Positions 8,601 through 15,543 of a stretch of 43,952 nt of DNA are shown piece after piece. The position numbers were made by a program, and so were the translations under genes. The DNA is taken from the NCBI GenBank assembly GCA_022826515.1, contig JAJDUT010000076.1, forward strand, positions 1 to 43,952, in the 5' to 3' direction. The notes beneath the pieces were generated by a model. That model made no database searches. It was given only the letters and a program-made list of their open reading frames with translations, and was not told where the DNA came from. Numbering within the stretch: the first letter of the stretch is position 1; every line of letters starts with the position of its first letter. The DNA is from Candidatus Latescibacterota bacterium (GTDB lineage Bacteria; Latescibacterota; UBA2968; UBA8231).

Positions 8601-8961
8601 ACAGTTCCACCTCGTCGGTAAAAGGAAAATGGTAGAGAATGTCACCGCCGGCTGTCTCGATACGACGGCCCGCTTTAAGCTCATATCGTCTATAGCCCGT
8701 TCCAGTTGCCTTCATTTCTCGGATTAGCTCTCCGAGAGCCGCAATGAAGCGATCTGGAATATCCGCATCGGCGGATAGGTCCAATGAAACTTCTTGTTTA
8801 AGCGGCCGTTCATATGCATTCGGCAAGCCCGTTGTTCCGGGAGGACGAATCTTGGGACGGGAAGAGGTCTCAGATGGTGGCTTGGGAGGTGGCACGTCAA
8901 ACTTGTCTCTTTTATGATTTGATAGATAGGCTTCCCACCAGCGTCTCTGGCTGACGGTCAC
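5611..8961 (-). CDS. SF1 (UPF1/DNA2-like) helicase with long coiled coil
   Basis: 1116 residues. The N-terminal region (1-225) is uncharacterised. The helicase core has Walker A GPPGCGKT (240-247), a Walker B variant LVIVEEAS (Glu592-Glu593 instead of Asp-Glu), motif III SGDFRQIPP, QYRMHPEI, TVHRFQGDE (motif V) and VAVSRAQEHFVVL (motif VI). These identify an AAA_11/AAA_12-type superfamily 1 helicase. Between Walker A and B lies a long charged coiled coil (about 320-560) built from repeated segments. After a Pro/Ser-rich linker (about 884-910) comes a C-terminal domain of about 190 residues that I do not recognise. The start is a GTG directly preceded by an in-frame TGA, without a clear ribosome site. 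It precedes the DprA-like gene by 167 nt on the same strand; a joint nucleic-acid defence role is inferred, not shown. Confidence 0.9.
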   Translation of the reverse strand: MTVSQRRWWEAYLSNHKRDKFDVPPPKPPSETSSRPKIRPPGTTGLPNAYERPLKQEVSLDLSADADIPDRFIAALGELIREMKATGTGYRRYELKAGRRIETAGGDILYHFPFTDEVELFLEAQIEIQVGQRRVEGTIASIGASHLILALKKGIGNEVRSAVLLIDATRLLAALKEKIEAVNKGEITLNRTLADAVVQPGVSPKRPARPIRAGDGSELDASQRKVYQAALREALMFIWGPPGCGKTMTLSAIVRSAFNSGKRTLICSNTNKAVDQVLYKICETLTHEHPAMEEGKVVRLGRIADDKLESEYRKYVVIDEIVGRRSAGLAEKKEQLEKKIAQVDAETQKFKQQCDELGTELRKTEAEIAALEKTVRRKKQLEKEIATLGKTPQRKKQLEKEIAALGEYDTMGRHTAELKEKKRQLKKKIARVDAETQHAQQCLAQFKALDEAERRVKTEMQNINQTFRKGEALKKELSHNIQRDALESLRIEMRIREFKEQSATAIQRSDQAEQMRDDLQSAVAGEDKTNAQAIVDKSKQQRDELGTQIRKIEAEFSALGKTELQDARIVGATCTKAYLTKEIGQFDLVIVEEASMVFRPAVWFSAGLASERVVISGDFRQIPPIVNTEQEAIFQELGLDPFTATERTKPDAPGLIMLTTQYRMHPEICGLISEPMYEGKLRTSPARKKVLGRLPPNPFEKPLTIIDTSDLRPVESHNASFSRLNKLHALLVSNFVRHLRLNGVVETNHDLGICTPYAAQARHIQKLLKEDSPDNLVHCGTVHRFQGDERRIVLLEIPESGGRRAIGQFVQGVPPDHVGARLISVAVSRAQEHFVVLANLTHLDKRLPARSLLRSILLKMKQQGRVVPGGELDKLRPIASGPTYLPPASPSKPLSEPSPSSPSKGVEHSRSTNPPGVIMNNAPSPFGLPLEAGPLQGIDLGDPSNVIGGILYEYSVYNPPNPHPLFDFYSVSVHDELGILKIVAFGKTNKNDKYGNAVRGTFDRVVKSLDGKYGVNLRHIVNESVSGNRAGIAQTFDYLKSSSNWNRDDDFLRALADGDRELVKFYYFEGHDPLSSITVDAMASSASESYLNVRYEATSFGRILKEAQSAQDAEAF

Positions 8962-9094
8962 TCAAACTCGACTCGAAAGCCGTCGAGAAACAGCGGATTA
9001 ATATAACTTGATGTGAGCGGGCATCCAGTCGCTAGCCGAGCCGACACCTAAAGGCGATGCGATTTTGCAGACCTACACGGTGCCACGGGATCGC

Positions 9095-9149
9095 CTATTC
9101 ATAGTGTGTCCACAGGCAGAGCACCTGTAAAGACCAGCTTCCAACTCAC
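9095..9149 (-). pseudogene. Relic of a YoeB/Txe-type toxin
   Basis: Directly overlapping the antitoxin stop (GTGA at 9146-9149) is a GTG followed by seven codons giving (V)SWKLVFT, the typical YoeB/Txe beginning. The frame then drifts. A few bases on, in another frame, the codons VLCLWTHYE and a TAG stop appear (9124-9095), matching the family's usual C-terminal '(S/L)xWtHYe'. About 70 middle residues, including the catalytic region, are missing. The toxin appears to have been removed by an internal deletion, leaving both tips. Confidence 0.5.
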
Positions 9150-9388
9150 CAGTCGGGTTCCTCGGCGCACCCCTCTATGGGCGTTTTCAGGCCCTCGATG
9201 ACAGATTCACGCATTCCGGGAATGGAAAGCAAGTGCAGCGTCTCCTGAATCGAACGCCAATCGCCCTCGGCAATGAGAATCGCCGATCCTCGCTTGCTAT
9301 GGAGGCGAAGATGTTTTCTGCCTGCGGCTACTTGCTCTAGGAGCTTGTACAGCTCAGGACGTGCTTTGGTTACGTTGATCGTCGTCAA
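9146..9388 (-). CDS. Phd/YefM family antitoxin
   Basis: 80 residues with the YefM/Phd pattern: TTINVTKARPELYKLLEQV at the N-terminus (DNA-binding dimer part), a GSAILIAEGDWRSIQETLHLL central motif region, and a short acidic C-terminal tail that in the family wraps the toxin. Such antitoxins neutralise RelE/YoeB-type mRNA interferases and repress their own operon. The start is a TTG, since an in-frame TAG lies three codons upstream and no ATG is available. The cognate toxin downstream is reduced to a relic, so this is an orphan antitoxin. It sits between the AAA/nuclease gene and the helicase on the same strand. Confidence 0.85.
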   Translation of the reverse strand: MTTINVTKARPELYKLLEQVAAGRKHLRLHSKRGSAILIAEGDWRSIQETLHLLSIPGMRESVIEGLKTPIEGCAEEPDW

Positions 9389-9562
9389 ATCTATGACCTA
9401 TCGGGGCAAAATTTCGGCTAAATGTCCGGCCATGGGGTATAGGTTTCACACACTAGGAGTCAAGCCAGTGGGCGGCATCGCCTTGCGCAAACGGATTGCA
9501 TTTGCTGCGCTTGCAGACGTATTCTGACCTGCCGACGACCTCACCCCAGTTAGCATCCGTTG

Positions 9563-11110
9563 TCACGCCTGCTCCACGTCAAATGCCGCGATATTGCACT
9601 CGTCCTTGCTGAACTCCACGGCGATCAGGTGAATCGGCTGCCCCAAGGCGCGGTACTTATCCGCGTAGCGCCGCTCCTGTAACTGCGCCATCGCCGCACC
9701 CGCTGACGCCAGTTCGACGACCTTGAACTCGAACAGATAGACGTGGTTGTTGAACAGAACCGCCATGTCCAAGCGGCCGTGGCTGCTACTGTCCTCTACC
9801 GTGATGTTCAACCCCAATCCTGCAAAGTAGGAGTAGAACACGCTGGCGTAGTAGCCCTCGTAGCGGGCGATGTCGTTGTTGGTGTACCACTCGTAGGGAA
9901 TGCTAGCGAAAAAGGCGTGAAACAGCGTCTCCAGCCCGGCGAAGTCGTTGGCTTCTAACAGCCGATACAGCCGCACGCTGTTGGCCATCTGCCGCGTCGA
10001 ATCCCGCACGAGATAGCGCAGCAGGCTCTCGTTGAGGCTCTGGCGCACCTCTTGGTTGGGATAGCCTAGGCGATAGAGGGCCTTGCCGCCCAAGTCCTCC
10101 TCGTCGGTTATCGTCAGGTAGCCGGTCTGGAACAGCAGCGCCTCGGTGGCGATGTCATCGACATCGAAGGTCGATAGCAGTTCGTCGCTGCCCTCCATCG
10201 CCCCGAGTTCTAAGGAACTGACGCGGCGCTTGAACAGCGTTTCGACTAGGAATGTCGGCGTCTTGGTCTCGAACCAGTACGCACCAAACTGGCGCTTGTC
10301 GAACAGCAGCAGGATGTCGAAGGGGTTGTACACCTTCTCATCGCCGAGCCAACTATAGCCGTTGTACCGGTCGCGGATCTGGTCCCGGTCCAAGCCCGGC
10401 AACTCCGGCGCGAACACTCGGTCCAAGTCCGCGTCCGTGTAGCCGCAGATAGCCGAATAGCACGGGTCCAAGGTGATGTCGGTGAGATTGTTGAGGCCGG
10501 AAAATAGGCTGCCCTTGAAAAACTTGCTCACCCCGGTGAGGAACGTGAATTGGATGTGCGCGTCGCAGTCCTTGATGCCCGAATACAGGCCGAGCAGAAA
10601 GTCGCGATGGGCACGGGCGACCTCCGGCGTATCTAGCGCATCCAAAATCGGCTTGTCGTATTCGTCGATTAGCACGGCGACCGGCTGCCCGGCTTGGTCG
10701 TGTAGGGCCTCTAGCAGAAAGGCAAAACGGCCGGGTGCCGTGGCGTACTCGGAGACAATCCCCGCCCGGCGTTCGGCCGCGGCGAGTTGCTCCATGAGCG
10801 TGGCCTCTAAGTAATCGGGTTCTTTGAAGTTGCCGCTGCCAAAGCTGAGGCGCAGCACCGGATGGCGAATTGACCAGTCCCAACGGTCGTGAATGTACAG
10901 TCCCTCAAACAGCGGCTCGTTGCCCTCGAACAACTCTTTGAGCGTATCCAAAAACAGACTCTTGCCGAAGCGCCGTGGACGCGACAGGAAGTAGTGAGTG
11001 CCCTCGTCGAGCAGCCGGCCGATGTAGCCGGTCTTATCGACGTAGTAGCAGTCCTCCTCTCGAATTTTATGGAAGGTCTGAATGCCGATGGGCAGTCTGC
11101 GTTTGCTCAT
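9563..11110 (-). CDS. AAA-ATPase-like/PD-(D/E)XK nuclease protein (DUF1703 type)
   Basis: 515 residues from the ATG at 11110, chosen because AAGGAG lies 7 nt upstream; a longer frame to 11146 has none. The N-terminus carries PIGIQTFHKIREEDCYYVDK and the phosphate loop SRPRRFGKS (43-51) of the AAA-ATPase_like family. The middle has VLIDEYDKPILDA (Walker B-like) and FTFLTGVSKFFKGSLFSGLN. The C-terminus has a PD-(D/E)XK nuclease core, HGRLDMAVLF (about 443-452) and YLFEFKV (about 457-463). The family is widespread in Bacteroidetes and host-associated or uncultured bacteria, often in many copies; its function is not settled, with proposals including defence and mobility. It is the first gene of the minus-strand accessory block, and one copy of the 20-bp repeat lies upstream. 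Confidence 0.93.
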   Translation of the reverse strand: MSKRRLPIGIQTFHKIREEDCYYVDKTGYIGRLLDEGTHYFLSRPRRFGKSLFLDTLKELFEGNEPLFEGLYIHDRWDWSIRHPVLRLSFGSGNFKEPDYLEATLMEQLAAAERRAGIVSEYATAPGRFAFLLEALHDQAGQPVAVLIDEYDKPILDALDTPEVARAHRDFLLGLYSGIKDCDAHIQFTFLTGVSKFFKGSLFSGLNNLTDITLDPCYSAICGYTDADLDRVFAPELPGLDRDQIRDRYNGYSWLGDEKVYNPFDILLLFDKRQFGAYWFETKTPTFLVETLFKRRVSSLELGAMEGSDELLSTFDVDDIATEALLFQTGYLTITDEEDLGGKALYRLGYPNQEVRQSLNESLLRYLVRDSTRQMANSVRLYRLLEANDFAGLETLFHAFFASIPYEWYTNNDIARYEGYYASVFYSYFAGLGLNITVEDSSSHGRLDMAVLFNNHVYLFEFKVVELASAGAAMAQLQERRYADKYRALGQPIHLIAVEFSKDECNIAAFDVEQA

Positions 11111-11243
11111 GGCTGTCTCCTTGGCTCTTAATCTGCTTGCGGCCACTTCAGCGCAGAGTTGTGCGATGGCTTTGGTAGGGCTGGCTGGGTCCTCGTATTA
11201 TCTTAATGGTCGGCGTTAGCGTACTCAATATCGACGAGAGTAC

Positions 11244-11263
11244 AAAACAGCGTCAAGCTCAAG
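11244..11263. repeat. 20-bp direct repeat, copy 2
   Basis: Identical to 5490-5509. Here it lies between the divergent AAA/nuclease gene (minus) and the short reading frame at 11278 (plus). The identity ends sharply on both sides. Confidence 0.6.
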
Positions 11264-11277
11264 CAAGAGGAGAGCGG

Positions 11278-11385
11278 ATGGATGATCCACAGATGGACGT
11301 AGAGTGGAAACGAGACGATCCGCCGCTCGAATCGTTCAATCGCGCAGGATTGCTATATGAGCAGTCCGATTGGGCGTCTCGCTAA
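11278..11385 (+). CDS. Possible small ORF (35 aa) ahead of P450
   Basis: ATG at 11278 follows AAGAGGAGAGCGG, a good ribosome site. The frame encodes 35 residues, rich in Asp and Pro (begins MDDPQMDVEWKRDDPP), and overlaps the P450 start by 29 nt. The P450 ATG itself has a weaker site, so translation of this short frame could feed ribosomes to it. No family is recognised; it may be a leader peptide or simply chance. Confidence 0.28.
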   Translation: MDDPQMDVEWKRDDPPLESFNRAGLLYEQSDWASR

Positions 11386-12628
11386 GCTCGCGCGCAAGGC
11401 CGTAGAGCCGATTGCGGTCAAGGCGTTACTGGCGCGGGAGCGGCTCGAATCGGGGGTTTCCTACCATCCCGGCTCAGCCGAGATCCTAGCGGACCCATAT
11501 CCAAAGTACGCCCAGATGCGGCAGCAGGATCCCGTGCATCGGATGCGGCTGTTGGACGGGTGGGCATTGACGCGCTACAAAGACTGCGATGCGGTTTTGC
11601 GGGACCACGCCCGATTCTCCAATGCCATCCCCAGCGTGGTGCGCGAACAGACCGGCCTCATCAGCATGTTGCACCAAGATCCGCCCGAGCACACGCGCCT
11701 GCGGGCGCTCGTCTCGCCGGCGTTCGCGCCACGCGCCATTGAAAAGCTGCGCTTTAGAGTAGAACGGACCGCCGAACAATTGCTCGACGCGGTCGCCGGC
11801 CAGCGCTGCTTCGATCTGATCGCCGCTTTGGCGTACCCGTTGCCGATTACGATCATCGCCGACATGATGGGCGTCCCGCCCAAAGACATGGATCGCTTCA
11901 AGGACTGGTCCAACGACCTTGCGCTCAGCATTGAACCGTTTTTGCCTGAAGACGCAATCGAGCGCGTTAGCCGCGCCGCGGAAGAATTGACCGAATACTT
12001 TGAGGCCATCATCGCCGTGCGGCGACAGGAGCCGAGGGACGACCTAATCAGCGTCCTGCTAGCGGCCGAAGAGGAAGGCAGCAAGTTGACGCACGACGAA
12101 CTCATCAAGACGCTAATGCTGTTGCTGGTTGCCGGGAACGAAACGACTCGGAACCTGATCGGCAACGGCATGTTGGCGCTGCTGTCGAATCCAGATCAAC
12201 TGCAACGCCTGCGGCACAACCCGGACTTGCTGAATTCAGCCGTCAAGGAACTGTTGCGCTACGACCCGCCAGTCCAGCTCGACGGGCGGGTTGTGCGCCA
12301 AGATGTGGAGATTGGCGGCAAGCACATTCGCGCCGGGCAACTGGTCATTTCCTTGATCGGCGCGGCCAACCGCGACCCAGCCGTTTTTGAGCAGCCGGAC
12401 GTGCTGGACATTGGCCGCAAGGGCACCAGCCACCTCTCATTCGGGCGCGGCATCCACTACTGTTTGGGCGCGTCGTTGGCCGAGATGGAGGGTCGCATTG
12501 CGTTCAAGACCATACTGCGGCGGTTTCGGGCGCTGCGCTTGGCGGGCGAGCCGAAGCGCAGGGAGCAAATATCCTTACGCGGGGTCGAGGAACTCTGGGT
12601 CGAGGTGGAAGCGGGATCAGACGGGTGA
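11357..12628 (+). CDS. Cytochrome P450
   Basis: 423 residues, the normal size for a soluble bacterial P450. Landmarks are the I-helix oxygen-activation motif AGNETT (259-264), the K-helix ExxR pair (Glu298, Arg301) and the haem-binding loop FGRGIHYCLG with the axial thiolate at Cys369. HQDPPEHTRLRALVSPAF (about 109-126) is the usual C-helix/substrate segment. It catalyses monooxygenation of an unknown substrate and needs ferredoxin-type partners, which are not encoded nearby. There is no membrane anchor. The next gene starts immediately at the stop. The setting between an accessory block and amidohydrolases gives no substrate hint. Confidence 0.95.
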   Translation: MSSPIGRLAKLARKAVEPIAVKALLARERLESGVSYHPGSAEILADPYPKYAQMRQQDPVHRMRLLDGWALTRYKDCDAVLRDHARFSNAIPSVVREQTGLISMLHQDPPEHTRLRALVSPAFAPRAIEKLRFRVERTAEQLLDAVAGQRCFDLIAALAYPLPITIIADMMGVPPKDMDRFKDWSNDLALSIEPFLPEDAIERVSRAAEELTEYFEAIIAVRRQEPRDDLISVLLAAEEEGSKLTHDELIKTLMLLLVAGNETTRNLIGNGMLALLSNPDQLQRLRHNPDLLNSAVKELLRYDPPVQLDGRVVRQDVEIGGKHIRAGQLVISLIGAANRDPAVFEQPDVLDIGRKGTSHLSFGRGIHYCLGASLAEMEGRIAFKTILRRFRALRLAGEPKRREQISLRGVEELWVEVEAGSDG

Positions 12629-13003
12629 ATGTGCATGTCGGTGCTTACTGCAATGCATAAGGTGTATAGGGCGGTCGTCTGCGCCGTGTTAATCGGGGGC
12701 TGTGCGCTGATCGCCGCGCCGGCTACAACGTCCCCAGAACCCTCGCCCAAAGCCGCGCAGCTTTTGGCTGAGGGTGGCTATGTGGAAGCGCATCTGATGC
12801 GCCGTTTTGCCGAGGGGGGCTTGTTGGTGCGGTTGCCAGACGGGACCGTTTGGTTGCTCGACCCCAAAGAGCATTGTTCTTGGTGTTGGATCTATGTCGG
12901 TAAGAGGGTATGGGTCAAGCTGGGCAAGCTCTCGGCTACGCTGCTCAACCCCAAGGGCGAGACGGCCGAGTGTTGGAACGGCGGGCAGATGAGTAAGTAC
13001 TAA
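12629..13003 (+). CDS. Small secreted or lipoprotein-like hypothetical protein
   Basis: 124 residues at most; the ATG at 12629 abuts the P450 stop, but starts at 12635 or 12653 fit a signal peptide better. The N-terminus (MHKVYRAVVCAVLIGGCAL) is basic then hydrophobic with LIGGC as a possible lipobox, so the protein is probably exported, perhaps as a lipoprotein. The mature part has a short SH3-like-looking stretch (LLVRLPDGTVWLLDP) and a Cys/Trp-rich HCSWCWIYVGKRVWVK segment. No family is recognised. It ends head-to-head with the minus-strand deacylase gene without a gap. Confidence 0.6.
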   Translation: MCMSVLTAMHKVYRAVVCAVLIGGCALIAAPATTSPEPSPKAAQLLAEGGYVEAHLMRRFAEGGLLVRLPDGTVWLLDPKEHCSWCWIYVGKRVWVKLGKLSATLLNPKGETAECWNGGQMSKY

Positions 13004-14572
13004 TCAGGCTTTGAACTTTAAGTAGCGGCCCGGCCAAGTCGGCCCCAAATCTTCGACCGCGCCTCCGTTGCGGACGATGGGAACCCCGTTGACGAGGACG
13101 TGCTCGACGCCGACCGAGTACTGGTGAGGATCGGCGTAAGTGGCTCGATCAGCAACAGTTGTCGCGTCAAAGACAACTAGGTCTGCGTAGAATCCCTCGG
13201 ATATTTGACCCCGTTGTGTCAGCCCAAATCGCGATGCCGGGTGGGCGCTTAACTTGTACACCGCGTCTTCGAGCGAAAAGAGCTTGTGGTCGCGTACGCA
13301 AGGCCCCAACAAGCGGGCGGCCGATCCGTATAAACGCGGGTGAACCGCGCCGTCGGGGAAGTAAATCCCATCGCTGCCCAGCATGTATTTTTCGTGCGAT
13401 AGGAAGGGATGAACCAAGGCGTCGTCGCCGTGGTGGAAGACGAGGAGGACCGCCAAGTTTTCTTCGATCAACAGGTCGCAGAGCGCGTCAGTTGGAGAGG
13501 CACCGGCTTGTTGGACGTATTCGTCTATGGTGCGACCGATAAAGCGGGCGTTGTCTCGTCCGGGCAGCCAAGCAATGGTCATCCGGTCGAGGGGATTGGC
13601 ATAGCGGTCGAGGACGCGGGCGAAGCGGCGACGGATCGCGGGATCGTTGAGTTTGGGCAGCACACCCAACGGGCCGTCTTCCCACACCTCATAGGGCAAC
13701 ATGAAGTTGAGCATGGTCGAGCCGGGCAGGTACGGGTACACGTCGAAGCTGAAGTCCACCTCGTTGACTGCGACTTGATCGACGTACGACAGGAGTTCGT
13801 CGATTTGCTCGGGAGAGGTGCCCTTGAAGTGGGAAATGTGGACCGGGACACCAGCGCGTCGGCCGATTTCGACGGCTTCCTGCACCCCGGCTAGGGTGCC
13901 CTTTTTGTAGCGCACATGGGTGGCGTAGAGACCCTGTTGGGCCGCCATGGCAGTGCAGGCTTCGACGAGTTCGTCGGTGGTGGCAAAGCATTCGGCGATG
14001 TAGTCGAGTCCGGTTGAAATGCCGACTGCGCCTTCGGCCATGCCGCGCTCGACCCCAGCGAGAATCTCTTCCATTTGCACGTCGTCGGGGACGCGGCGGT
14101 CCCAGCCACAGGCCATGGCCCGCAGGTGGGCGTAGGGGAGGTGGGTGATGGTGTTTTGCGCGGTGTGGCCGTCGAGTAGCTGCATGTAATCGGCGAGGCT
14201 CTCCCAGCCTGAGTAGTGGCTTTGCATCAGGCCATTGAGGGCGCGCATATAGTAGAGCCAATGGGCGCGGGTGGTGGCGTCAACTGGGGCGTAGGAGATG
14301 CCATCCGCCATGAGGACTTCGGTGGTGAAGCCCTGGAGGGTCTTGGGGAGGAAGTTGGGCTTTTGTAAGAGCCAGCCGTCGGAGTGGTTGTGGACATCGA
14401 CAAAGCCCGGGGCGACGATTTTGCCTTGGGCGTCGATGCTGTGCTGTGATTCGGTATCGCCGAGGTCGCCGATGGCCGCGATGCGGTCGGCGCGGAGGCC
14501 AATATCCGCGGGATAGCGGTCGGTGCGGGTGCCGTCGATGATGGTGCCGTTGCGAATGATCAAGTCGAACAA
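13004..14572 (-). CDS. N-acyl-D-amino-acid deacylase (D-aminoacylase family)
   Basis: 522 residues from a TTG at 14572, which has CAGGAG 8 nt upstream and matches the family start (MFDLIIRNGTIIDG); the longer frame to 14644 runs into the promoter. It is an amidohydrolase-superfamily metal enzyme: VDVHNHSD with metal ligands His61/His63, YATHVRYK in the region of the metal-bridging residue, VPVHISHFKG, and LGSDGIYFPDGAVHPRLYGS near the C-terminus, typical of D-aminoacylases. The family removes acyl groups from N-acyl-D-amino acids or related D-dipeptides. It is transcribed away from the amidohydrolase operon at 14718. The exact substrate is uncertain; dihydroorotase-like relatives share the fold. 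Confidence 0.9.
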   Translation of the reverse strand: MFDLIIRNGTIIDGTRTDRYPADIGLRADRIAAIGDLGDTESQHSIDAQGKIVAPGFVDVHNHSDGWLLQKPNFLPKTLQGFTTEVLMADGISYAPVDATTRAHWLYYMRALNGLMQSHYSGWESLADYMQLLDGHTAQNTITHLPYAHLRAMACGWDRRVPDDVQMEEILAGVERGMAEGAVGISTGLDYIAECFATTDELVEACTAMAAQQGLYATHVRYKKGTLAGVQEAVEIGRRAGVPVHISHFKGTSPEQIDELLSYVDQVAVNEVDFSFDVYPYLPGSTMLNFMLPYEVWEDGPLGVLPKLNDPAIRRRFARVLDRYANPLDRMTIAWLPGRDNARFIGRTIDEYVQQAGASPTDALCDLLIEENLAVLLVFHHGDDALVHPFLSHEKYMLGSDGIYFPDGAVHPRLYGSAARLLGPCVRDHKLFSLEDAVYKLSAHPASRFGLTQRGQISEGFYADLVVFDATTVADRATYADPHQYSVGVEHVLVNGVPIVRNGGAVEDLGPTWPGRYLKFKA

Positions 14573-14615
14573 GACGAGTCTCCTGTAGGCCGCAGGGTGA
14601 AGAAAGGTGCCGGTC

Positions 14616-14644
14616 AATCTAGGCGGCTGGACGTAGCATCGCAA
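14616..14644 (-). promoter_or_regulatory. Promoter for the D-aminoacylase gene
   Basis: On the minus strand TTGCGA (14644-14639), a 17-base spacer and TAGATT (14621-14616) form a plausible sigma70 promoter. Transcription would begin near 14609, 37 nt before the chosen TTG start. Confidence 0.5.
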
Positions 14645-14717
14645 GCGGTGTCATGCTGGACGCGGGCAGGCCTTTTTTGCATGTTATCGCGCCGACACTT
14701 CTCAGAAAGGATGCCGA

Positions 14718-15542
14718 ATGCGCATTATCGACCCTCACGTACATGTATGGATCAACGATCCGGCCTTTCCCTGGCCAGCGGAAAACCCCAATCCGCCCGC
14801 CGAAGACCACACCGCGGAAGACCTACTGGCGCTGATGGACGCCAACGGGGTAGAAAAGACCGTGCTGGTGCAGGTCATCCACTACCGCTGGGACAACAGC
14901 TACGTCGCCCACGTCATCAAGAAGTATCCCGACCGCTTCATGGCCGTGGGGCGGATCAATCCCGAAGACCCGGCCTCGCCCGACCACATGTCCATGTGGA
15001 CTGAGGAACACGGTCTGCACGGGATGCGGCTCTCGCCGTCGCGGGATGCGGCGGGCGATTGGTTCAAGGGGCCGGGGATGGACCCGATTTTCGCGCGCGC
15101 CCAGGATTTGGGGATCCCGATGTTGATCCTGACCGGCGCGAGCCGGATGCCGGATTTGGCGCGGATACTCGACCGCTACCCGGATGTGGATTGCTGCATC
15201 GACCACATGGCTGACGCCCATCCCGACAACCCGGAGGAGCGGCAATTGTTGATGGATATGGCTCGCTATCCCCGCGTGTACGTCAAAATCAGCCACACGT
15301 GGTCGATTTCCCAGCAGGGCTATCCTTGGGCCGATACGCACGCGATGGTCGAGGAAGTATATCAGGCTTTTGGTCCGCAACGCATTATGTGGGGCACGGA
15401 TTGGCCGGTGTGCCTGTCCAAGGCCCGCTACGATCAGGCCCTGACGGTGGTGCGCGACGAGATGAAGTTCATCGCGCCGGAGGATCTGGAGTGGGTGCTG
15501 GGCAAGACGGTATTGAAGCTGTGGCCGTTCGGGGAGGCATAA
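14718..15542 (+). CDS. Amidohydrolase 2 family metal-dependent hydrolase
   Basis: 274 residues of the amidohydrolase_2 (COG2159/COG3618-like) TIM-barrel family. The N-terminal MRIIDPHVHVW contains the HxH pair (His7, His9). The protein has VLVQVIHYRWDN, the central DHMAD segment, YVKISHTW, and the C-terminal signature RIMWGTDWPV with the catalytic Asp. Members hydrolyse lactones or decarboxylate aromatic and sugar acids (for example fuconolactonase-like enzymes). A ribosome site AAAGGA precedes the ATG. It opens a long plus-strand operon; the next gene starts 1 nt after its stop. Together with Gfo dehydrogenases and a KDG-type kinase downstream, a sugar-lactonase role is a plausible inference. 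Confidence 0.9.
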   Translation: MRIIDPHVHVWINDPAFPWPAENPNPPAEDHTAEDLLALMDANGVEKTVLVQVIHYRWDNSYVAHVIKKYPDRFMAVGRINPEDPASPDHMSMWTEEHGLHGMRLSPSRDAAGDWFKGPGMDPIFARAQDLGIPMLILTGASRMPDLARILDRYPDVDCCIDHMADAHPDNPEERQLLMDMARYPRVYVKISHTWSISQQGYPWADTHAMVEEVYQAFGPQRIMWGTDWPVCLSKARYDQALTVVRDEMKFIAPEDLEWVLGKTVLKLWPFGEA

Positions 15543-15543
15543 G

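Noticed and set aside
9433..9527. Short plus-strand frame in the gap between antitoxin and AAA/nuclease gene
   Set aside because: No ribosome site and no recognisable motif; the 174-nt gap 9389-9562 otherwise shows nothing.
11111..11243. Search for an integrase, tRNA target or inverted ends around the accessory block
   Set aside because: No recombinase gene, tRNA or inverted terminal repeat is visible; only the short direct repeat remains.
13159..14516. Several plus-strand open frames of 70-160 codons
   Set aside because: They are shadows of the D-aminoacylase gene on the minus strand, which has full family motifs.
14573..14644. N-terminal extension of the D-aminoacylase to 14644
   Set aside because: It covers the -35/-10 elements, and the TTG at 14572 has a ribosome site and matches the family start.
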